Assembly (NCBI GenBank): GCA_947086625.1
Contig: CAMTZV010000093.1
Location: forward strand, 1 to 6,416
Origin: an uncultured bacterium
Lineage (GTDB): Bacteria > Bacillota > Clostridia > Lachnospirales > Lachnospiraceae
Length of the DNA stretch: 6,416 bases
Reading direction: 5' to 3'
Below the pieces are notes generated by a model that saw only the letters and a list, made by a program, of their open reading frames with translations, did not search any database and was not told the origin of the DNA. Shown here piece after piece: positions 1 to 5,208 of this stretch; position 1 is the first letter of the stretch, and the number at the start of each line of letters is the position of its first letter. A program made the position numbers and the translations under genes.

Positions 1-1139
1 TGTCGAGGGAGCGGTATCGGATGCTGACGCTGCTTGCAGGGCATCCCGAGCTGGAAGCAGAACTGATCAGCCTGTGGGAAAAGCCCGAACATGCTGACGT
101 GGATGTAAATGAAAAAGAGCTTTTGAACGCGATTGATACCGTACAAAACCGCTACGGTTATGATCTCAAAAAAAATTATATCAAAAAGCGATACGTTTGT
201 TTTGGAGGAGCGGGCCTTTTTGCCGGGCTTGTCTTTGCTGTCTGTGCGGCATATTTTGAATCAAGGCGGGAAAAGCGGGGTTCCGATTCCGCGGAAATGC
301 TGCGCGGCTTACAGGAATATGTGAACGAGCTGCAAAAAGGAAATTTTCCCGGGATTCCCGACTACGGGAGGGCTTCGGGCGAGTGGATGAAGCTGTGGGA
401 GAGCGTCAGGGAGCTTGGCGTCTATTTTGAAAACCTGAAATTGCGGCTTTTACAGGAGGAGGAGAGCACAAAGCGTTTGATTACGGATATTTCCCACCAG
501 CTCAAGACACCGCTCGCATCGCTTCGCATGAGTCACGAGCTTGTCATGAGCGGGACGGTGACCGAGGAGGAAAAACAGGAATTTGAAGCGCAGGAGAAAA
601 AGGAGATCGAAAAGCTGGAGCTGCTCTTAAACGAGCTTGTGAACCTCTCGCGTCTGGAAAAGCATGTGATTGAGCTTCATCCGGTTCCGGCGGGCATCCG
701 GGAGACGATTACCGAGGCGGTGAGCCGCGTTTACATGCGGGCGCGGGAAAAGGAGATCGAGCTGCAGGCAGAGCTGGAGCGTGACATGCTTGTCTGCCAT
801 GACATAAAGTGGACGGTGGAGGCGCTGATCAACGTGTTGGATAACGCCGTGAAATATTCGGACAACGGCGCATGTGTCACAATTCGCGCGCACGCGCTTG
901 TGAAACATGTCCTGATTGAGATTGAGGATGAGGGCATGGGAATCAGGCCAGATGAGCTTGCGAACATTTATCAGCGGTTTTACCGCGGAAGCGAGGCGAA
1001 GCAAAAGGTAAAGGAGGGCGCTGGTGTCGGCCTTTATTTAAGCCGGTTGATTTTCGAGCGGCAGGGAGGGACGATCTCTGCAAAACGAGTGGCAGAAAAA
1101 GGGACGGTGTTTCGGATGACGCTGCCGCTTGTAAAGTAA
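1..1139 (+). CDS. Sensor histidine kinase HK1, 5'-truncated by the window edge
   Basis: Membrane sensor kinase of the EnvZ/OmpR-partner class: it should autophosphorylate on a histidine and pass the phosphate to a response regulator. The first complete codon is at 3 and the frame is open to the left edge. Numbering from the ATG at 21 (372 residues): extracytoplasmic loop 1-57, membrane segment about 58-79, HAMP-like/coiled-coil linker about 85-150, H-box DISHQLKTPLA with His159, N-box with Asn275 (NVLDNAVKYS), G1 box DEGMGI from Asp303, G2 box GAGVGL at 333-338, ending GTVFRMTLPLVK. All catalytic boxes are intact. A first membrane segment is missing. Comparison with HK2 in this window suggests roughly 50 residues lie before the ATG at 21, so that ATG is probably internal, although a purine-rich GAGGGAG at 5-11 leaves it possible. 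The partner regulator is presumably the gene to the left. The exporter genes follow after 79 bases. Function as a kinase is secure; the stimulus is unknown. Confidence 0.93.
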   Translation, partial: SRERYRMLTLLAGHPELEAELISLWEKPEHADVDVNEKELLNAIDTVQNRYGYDLKKNYIKKRYVCFGGAGLFAGLVFAVCAAYFESRREKRGSDSAEMLRGLQEYVNELQKGNFPGIPDYGRASGEWMKLWESVRELGVYFENLKLRLLQEEESTKRLITDISHQLKTPLASLRMSHELVMSGTVTEEEKQEFEAQEKKEIEKLELLLNELVNLSRLEKHVIELHPVPAGIRETITEAVSRVYMRAREKEIELQAELERDMLVCHDIKWTVEALINVLDNAVKYSDNGACVTIRAHALVKHVLIEIEDEGMGIRPDELANIYQRFYRGSEAKQKVKEGAGVGLYLSRLIFERQGGTISAKRVAEKGTVFRMTLPLVK

Positions 1140-1180
1140 ACCCTTACAAAACTGTTATGGTTTTTGTAAGGGTTTTGTAA
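1130..1180 (+). promoter_or_regulatory. Candidate operator: phased TGTAA half-sites before the ABC genes
   Basis: TGTAA or its complement recurs here: TGTAA 1130-1134, TTACA 1144-1148, TGTTA 1153-1157, TGTAA 1165-1169 and TGTAA 1176-1180. TTACA-N4-TGTTA (1144-1157) differs by one base from TNACA-N4-TGTAA, the site described for BceR-type response regulators in Firmicutes. The direct copies start 23, 12 and 11 bases apart, close to whole helical turns, as expected for tandem OmpR-family dimers. The location is directly before an ABC exporter gene and after a sensor kinase gene. The inference is that the regulator paired with HK1 activates the exporter here. The first half-site lies inside the end of the HK1 gene. 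Confidence 0.5.
1140..1177 (+). terminator. 12-bp perfect hairpin after HK1, possible intrinsic terminator
   Basis: ACCCTTACAAAA (1140-1151) is perfectly complementary to TTTTGTAAGGGT (1162-1173), with a 10-base loop. The stem starts one base after the HK1 stop codon and is followed by only three further T residues (1174-1176), then G. The stem is A/T-rich (4 G/C pairs), and the U-tract, including the last stem base, is four. It is therefore a weak terminator at best. The same bases carry TGTAA half-sites (see the regulatory entry), so the symmetry may instead reflect protein binding. Confidence 0.45.
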
Positions 1181-1181
1181 T
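1176..1181 (+). promoter_or_regulatory. Possible -10 box for the ABC exporter operon
   Basis: TGTAAT matches the sigma-A -10 consensus TATAAT at five of six bases and would place the transcript start near 1188, about 30 bases before the ATPase start codon. No good -35 box lies 16-18 bases upstream; that position is occupied by the TGTTA half of the candidate operator. This would fit an activator-dependent promoter. A second weaker pair, TTGTAA (1129-1134) with TGTTAT (1153-1158) at 18 bases, is an alternative. Neither is strong enough to assert alone. Confidence 0.3.
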
Positions 1182-1218
1182 GCCTGCATGTTAGGATGAA
1201 AACAGAAAGGAGAAATGT

Positions 1219-1932
1219 ATGAGCGCAAACATGATATTAAAGGTGGAAAATCTCGTCAAATATTACGGGAGCGGTGAAAATCTGGTACGGGCGGTCGATC
1301 ACACGAATCTGGAGATCGAGCGTGGAAAATTTACGGCGATCGTCGGGCGTTCCGGCTCGGGAAAATCGACGCTGCTGCACTTAATCGGAGGGCTGGACCG
1401 GCCGGACGAGGGAAAGGTGTGGATTGAGGAGCAGGATATTTTTTCCCTGAAGGACGATCAGCTGGCAGAGTTTCGAAGAAAGAAGATCGGGTTCATTTTT
1501 CAGGATTACAATCTGATTCCCTCACTGAACGTGTGGGAAAATATTGTTCTGCCGCTCGGACTGGACAACCGGAAGGCAGACCGGAAGGAGGTTTTGTTTC
1601 TTCTGGAAAAAATCGGGATGAGCGACAAAAAGAACGCGATGCCAAACGTGCTCTCCGGCGGGCAAAAGCAGCGGACGGCGATAGCGCGTGCGCTCGCCGC
1701 TCGCCCGGCGATCATTCTCGCGGATGAACCGACCGGAAACCTGGATTCACAGACGGAGCTTGAGGTTGTCAGTCTGATGAAAAGCTGCGTGAAGGACTTC
1801 GGGCAGACGCTTGTCATGATTACGCACGATGAGACGATTGCGCAGATGGCAGACCGCATTGTGGAGATCGAGGACGGAAAAATTTTTAAAGCGCAGGGCG
1901 GGGGCCGAAGCAGTAAGGCGGTGATCGAATGA
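1219..1932 (+). CDS. ABC transporter ATP-binding protein (MacB/BceA/LolD-type family)
   Basis: Cytoplasmic ATPase subunit that powers the FtsX-type permease encoded next to it. It has 237 residues, a normal length for the family. All nucleotide-binding motifs are present in order: Walker A GRSGSGKST at 43-51 with Lys49, Q-loop Gln95 (FQDYN), signature LSGGQ at 145-149, Walker B IILADE ending in catalytic Glu170, D-loop GNLD, and H-loop His203. The LIPSLNVWENIVLPL stretch after the Q-loop is typical of ATPases paired with FtsX-domain permeases. The start is supported by AAAGGAGA (1206-1213), with GGAG six bases before the ATG. The stop codon overlaps the permease start (ATGA), so the two are translationally coupled. 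The upstream gap carries a BceR-like site, suggesting induction by a two-component system. Substrate is unknown; antimicrobial peptide export or detoxification is common for such pairs but is only inference here. Confidence 0.95.
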   Translation: MSANMILKVENLVKYYGSGENLVRAVDHTNLEIERGKFTAIVGRSGSGKSTLLHLIGGLDRPDEGKVWIEEQDIFSLKDDQLAEFRRKKIGFIFQDYNLIPSLNVWENIVLPLGLDNRKADRKEVLFLLEKIGMSDKKNAMPNVLSGGQKQRTAIARALAARPAIILADEPTGNLDSQTELEVVSLMKSCVKDFGQTLVMITHDETIAQMADRIVEIEDGKIFKAQGGGRSSKAVIE

Positions 1933-4391
1933 AGATGACGACGAGAGTTGCGTTTGAAAACATGAAATACCACAGGAGCAAAAATATACTGATCGGGATT
2001 GCAGTCGCGCTGACGACATTTTTGCTGTTTGTCATTCCGGCAGTCGGAAACGGCATGATCCAGACGCAGTATGCGGCGACAAACCGGGTTTACCCGACAT
2101 GGCACGCGCTGTTTCGGAACGTGGACGAGAGGACGGCGGAAAAGCTCGCCGCGCACTACGACGTTGCGGAGCACGGGCTGCGGTGCGACCTTGGGATGAT
2201 GAAGCTTGAACATACGGAAGTCAGTATGATAAACATGGACGAATCCGGCGCAAAGCTGTATAAGGTTTCGCTTTTGAACGGGCATTTCCCGGAAAAAGAG
2301 GATGAGATCGTCGTCTCAAAGGGGATACTTGATGCACTCGGGCAGACGGGGGAAATCGGGGATACGATTACGGTTCCCTATCAGGTTTACCGCGACGGCG
2401 CACTCGACTATATGCAGGAGCGCCCGTTTAAGATCTGCGGCTTTCTGGAGGATAACGACTCGAACAGGGAGCTGGACAAATACATGTCGCTCATCTCGAT
2501 GGATCTGATCGAGCGCGAGATTCCCGCCGATCAGATTGCATACCGGTTTTTGTTTCAGATCAGGGATTTGAACGTAAAGACGACAGACGGAGTCGAGGCC
2601 GTCATCAAAAATCTTGCGGTGCAGTTTGGGATCAGGGAAAACAATATGAATATCAACGAGGATTACCTGAGTGCAAATTACGTGGATCCGTCGTTTATCC
2701 CTGCGATTGGTTTCGTGATGCTCATTGTCGTCATTGCCGGAATTATCACGATCTACAGCATTTATTATGTATCGATGAACCAGCGGATACAGGAGCTCGG
2801 GCGGCTCGGGGCGATCGGAGCCACAAGACGGCAGATGAAGCAGATCGTGCTGCGGGAGGGATTGTGCGTCGCGGTAATTGCGGTTCCGGTGGGACTGCTG
2901 CTCGGGACATTTGTGTCGAGATTCGTCCTGCTTGGATTGTTCCGATACGCCAATGTGGAACATAACTCGGAGTATTTGGAAGTTTTGCGCGATGTGATTA
3001 CAAACGGGGAGGTTTGTCTCTGTCTGCCGTGGATTTACGCGCTTGCGGCGGCGATTTCGCTTGGCACGGTTTATGTTTCCCTGGCAAAGCCGATGCGCCT
3101 TGCGGCGAAGCTGTCACAGACAGAGGCAATCCGCTTTCGTGAAGCGGCAAAAAGACGAAAGAGCGCCAGGAAGGGCTATCACGATCTGACGATCGGGCGG
3201 CTGACCGGACGCAATCTCTCGGACAACAAGAAAAAGAGTGCCGTGACGATTTTCTCGATGGCGGCGACCGGAATGCTTTTGATGATTGTGGCGACAATCG
3301 TATCGTGCGCAAATCCGAGGGAGAGTGCAGACAATTCGATTCTTGGACAGTATGCGGTCGCGCCGGTCATTGAGGAGGGCAACCGGGAGCATCCCGAACG
3401 GGAGTGGAGCAGCATTCAGAAAAACAATCCGATGACGGAGCAGCTCAGAAAAGAAATCGAACAGCTTGACGGGGTGGAGCGAGTGGACGTATCCTCCTCG
3501 GTTATGGTAAAAGACGGAATGTTCGGGGAGGATTTTCAGATGATCGGCGGCATACCGGAGGAGTACGCAGGGGAGCTTGAAGAGGGAATCCGGGAGGGAA
3601 AAGCTACCTACGAGGAGCTAAAGGCCGGGGATAAAATTATCATAGACCGGACGTTACGGCACTGGTATCCGGAGCTTGAGGTCGGAAAAAAACTGACTCT
3701 GAGTGTCTGTGACGGGGACGAGACGTACGAGAAGGAGTTTGAGATTGCGGCGATCGGAGAGTACAGCCACGCCCTGATGCAGTATCGCTATATTCTGACT
3801 GCAAAGGAGGCCGCGGACCGTCTCTGCAAAACTGACTGCACCGAATTTTTCCATATTTATGCAAATCAGGACTATGACCCGGCGCTGGAGCAGTCGCTGA
3901 AGGAGCTGATCGCGCCAACCGGAACGCTTCAGATGGGGACGTGGAAAAGCGAGTATGAAGAGTGGAAATCGGTCATGGTTGTGATGAGCATTGGGTGCTA
4001 TGCGTTTTTGGGGATTCTGGCGGTCATCAGTGTGATGAATCTGGTCAACACGATGATTAACAGTGTCTATACACGAAAAAAGGAGCTTGGCATGATGCAG
4101 GCGATCGGAATGTCCGACCGGCAGCTTCTTCGGATGCTTCAGATGGAAGGGCTGTTTTATACGCTCGGCACGCTTTTGCTCTCGGTCGGGCTCGGGAGCC
4201 TGATAGGATATCCGATCTATGTGTACGCAAGAACGCAGGGACTGTTTCAAATTCGAAACTATCACTATCCGTTTGCAGCCGCAATCATCGTTTCGGTCGC
4301 GCTTATTGTAATACAGCTCGTGCTTGCGCTTGTGATTGCAAGGTCGGTGAGGCGCGATCCGATCATCGAGCGGATTCGATTTAGTGAATAA
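1929..4391 (+). CDS. FtsX-type ABC transporter permease, 820 residues, two extracytoplasmic domains
   Basis: Membrane subunit partnered with the preceding ATPase. Predicted layout by hydrophobicity: membrane segment 1 at about 19-40, extracytoplasmic domain about 41-255, segments 2-4 at about 256-282, 312-335 and 364-388, a basic cytoplasmic linker (about 389-437), segment 5 at about 438-461, a second extracytoplasmic domain about 462-681, and segments 6-8 at about 682-706, 742-765 and 782-806. The arrangement is thus a duplicated (1 + large domain + 3) unit, with FtsX-like regions near 256-388 and 682-808. The cytoplasmic loops after segments 2 and 6 share an E-LG-(x)n-AIG motif (RIQELGRLGAIG, RKKELGMMQAIG), confirming internal duplication. 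BceB-type permeases typically have ten segments and one large domain, so this is not a standard BceB. Start: AAGGCGGTGA (1915-1924) is one mismatch from the ideal ribosome binding site; an in-frame ATG at 1935 is less well placed. Substrate cannot be assigned. Confidence 0.93.
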   Translation: MKMTTRVAFENMKYHRSKNILIGIAVALTTFLLFVIPAVGNGMIQTQYAATNRVYPTWHALFRNVDERTAEKLAAHYDVAEHGLRCDLGMMKLEHTEVSMINMDESGAKLYKVSLLNGHFPEKEDEIVVSKGILDALGQTGEIGDTITVPYQVYRDGALDYMQERPFKICGFLEDNDSNRELDKYMSLISMDLIEREIPADQIAYRFLFQIRDLNVKTTDGVEAVIKNLAVQFGIRENNMNINEDYLSANYVDPSFIPAIGFVMLIVVIAGIITIYSIYYVSMNQRIQELGRLGAIGATRRQMKQIVLREGLCVAVIAVPVGLLLGTFVSRFVLLGLFRYANVEHNSEYLEVLRDVITNGEVCLCLPWIYALAAAISLGTVYVSLAKPMRLAAKLSQTEAIRFREAAKRRKSARKGYHDLTIGRLTGRNLSDNKKKSAVTIFSMAATGMLLMIVATIVSCANPRESADNSILGQYAVAPVIEEGNREHPEREWSSIQKNNPMTEQLRKEIEQLDGVERVDVSSSVMVKDGMFGEDFQMIGGIPEEYAGELEEGIREGKATYEELKAGDKIIIDRTLRHWYPELEVGKKLTLSVCDGDETYEKEFEIAAIGEYSHALMQYRYILTAKEAADRLCKTDCTEFFHIYANQDYDPALEQSLKELIAPTGTLQMGTWKSEYEEWKSVMVVMSIGCYAFLGILAVISVMNLVNTMINSVYTRKKELGMMQAIGMSDRQLLRMLQMEGLFYTLGTLLLSVGLGSLIGYPIYVYARTQGLFQIRNYHYPFAAAIIVSVALIVIQLVLALVIARSVRRDPIIERIRFSE

Positions 4392-4408
4392 TTCTGCCGC
4401 GCTTCTAC

Positions 4409-4437
4409 TTGCTTCGCGGATGAAACTGTTTTATAAT
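4409..4437 (+). promoter_or_regulatory. Predicted sigma-A promoter for the regulator/HK2 operon
   Basis: A perfect -10 box TATAAT at 4432-4437 is preceded by TTGCTT at 4409-4414 (three of six -35 bases, with the important TTG), separated by exactly 17 bases. The predicted transcript start is near 4444, giving a leader of about 65 bases. No TGTAA/TTACA half-sites like those before the exporter genes are visible. GCTTC occurs twice at a 10-base step (4401-4405, 4411-4415) around the -35 box, and CCGCG/CGCGG (4397-4401, 4415-4419) flank it as an inverted repeat. Either could be a regulator contact, but both are short. Confidence 0.65.
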
Positions 4438-4470
4438 AGCAGAAGGTAAGTGAAACAGAGAGCGTAGGAA

Positions 4471-4497
4471 GCTGCTGGTAATGGGTTGAGCAGCAGC
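4471..4497 (+). other. Small leader hairpin upstream of the response regulator
   Basis: GCTGCTG (4471-4477) pairs with CAGCAGC (4491-4497), a 7-bp G/C-rich stem with a 13-base loop that ends three bases before the ribosome binding site. The loop includes ATGGGTTGA (4481-4489), a two-codon open frame that is probably coincidental. The hairpin could modulate access to the ribosome binding site, but a stem this short may also arise by chance. Confidence 0.3.
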
Positions 4498-4499
4498 GC

Positions 4500-4504
4500 G
4501 GAGG
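4500..4504 (+). promoter_or_regulatory. Ribosome binding site fixing the response regulator start at 4510
   Basis: GGAGG lies five bases before the ATG at 4510. It falls inside the eight-codon extension that would be translated from an in-frame TTG at 4486. Nothing resembling a ribosome binding site is close before that TTG. The site therefore decides for the ATG. Confidence 0.75.
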
Positions 4505-4509
4505 AAGGC

Positions 4510-5208
4510 ATGAGCAGGATTCTGTTATTGGAGGATGACGGCAGTCTGGTCGACGGATTGACGTATTCGCTGGAAAAAAACGGGTTTGAGGTAGTGACTG
4601 CGCGAAAGGTCGGCGAGGCGATGGCATATTTGCGGGAGCAGCAGGTGTATGACTTATTGCTTTTGGATGTCACGCTGCCGGACGGGACGGGCTTCGAGGT
4701 TTGTGAAACGGTACGAAAAAGCGGAAGTAAAATACCGATTATATTTTTAACCGCATCGGATGAGGAGGTGAACGTCATCCGCGGGCTGGACGGCGGAGGC
4801 GACGATTACATCACAAAGCCGTTTCGGCTGGGAGAGCTTTGCTCCCGCATCCGGGCGCTTCTGCGGCGCGCGGGTGCATCCGACGGGGAGCAGGGGGCAA
4901 AGCTCGTGAGCGGGGACGTGGCAATCGACCTGTTTGGAAGCCGCGCGTTTTTGAAGGGAAAGCCGCTCGAGCTGACCGGCGCGGAATACCGTCTGCTCGT
5001 CTTGTTTGTGCAGAGCCGGGGACGGATTCTGACGAGGGAGCATCTCTTAAACGAGCTGTGGGATAACGGCGGGGATTTTGTGGACGACAATACGCTCTCG
5101 GTGTACGTGAGGCGGCTGCGGGAGAAGCTCGAGGAGAACCCCTCAAAGCCGCGCCGCCTGCTCACAATCCGCGGCTTCGGCTATCAGTGGAAGGAGGTTT
5201 TGCCATGA
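4510..5208 (+). CDS. OmpR-family response regulator (receiver plus winged helix)
   Basis: DNA-binding regulator phosphorylated by a sensor kinase, almost certainly HK2 encoded next. It has 232 residues, typical for the family. The receiver domain covers about 2-118: acidic pocket Glu8/Asp9/Asp10 (LLLEDD), phospho-acceptor Asp53 (LLLLDVTLPDG), Thr81 (IFLTAS) and Lys103 (YITKPF) are all present. The DNA-binding winged helix covers about 134-229, with the LTGAEYRLL, ILTREHLL and YVRRLREKLE helices and the closing wing IRGFGYQW. The ATG at 4510 puts the acidic pocket at the usual distance from the N-terminus and has a ribosome binding site at 4500-4504; the upstream TTG (4486) is rejected. The stop overlaps the HK2 start as ATGA, with AAGGAGG (5191-5197) serving HK2. 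The targets are unknown: its own promoter lacks the TGTAA half-sites seen before the exporter genes. Confidence 0.95.
   Translation: MSRILLLEDDGSLVDGLTYSLEKNGFEVVTARKVGEAMAYLREQQVYDLLLLDVTLPDGTGFEVCETVRKSGSKIPIIFLTASDEEVNVIRGLDGGGDDYITKPFRLGELCSRIRALLRRAGASDGEQGAKLVSGDVAIDLFGSRAFLKGKPLELTGAEYRLLVLFVQSRGRILTREHLLNELWDNGGDFVDDNTLSVYVRRLREKLEENPSKPRRLLTIRGFGYQWKEVLP

Noticed and set aside
21..23. ATG at 21 as the true start of HK1, with GAGGGAG at 5-11 as its ribosome binding site
   Set aside because: The frame stays open to the left edge. A start here would leave a kinase with an extracytoplasmic loop but no first membrane segment, and HK2 has about 50 more residues before the matching loop motif. 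Kept only as a minor alternative.
1506..2285. Long open frame on the minus strand (259 codons)
   Set aside because: It spans the ATPase/permease junction antisense to two well-supported genes. Its translation is rich in Arg/His/Pro/Ser/Cys with no recognisable domain, as expected for a shadow frame in G+C-rich coding DNA.
2316..2963. Minus-strand open frame (215 codons) inside the permease gene, and a similar one at 3654-4265
   Set aside because: Both are fully antisense to the permease, with no recognisable family or ribosome binding site context and with composition typical of antisense artefacts.
4397..4419. CCGCG/CGCGG inverted repeat as a terminator of the exporter operon
   Set aside because: Only 5 bp of stem with a 13-base loop and no T-tract; it overlaps the -35 box of a good promoter. 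No convincing terminator is visible between the permease and the regulator, so partial read-through is likely.
4486..4509. TTG start giving the response regulator eight extra N-terminal residues
   Set aside because: The ribosome binding site GGAGG at 4500-4504 lies inside that extension, and the ATG at 4510 places the acidic pocket at the usual distance from the N-terminus.
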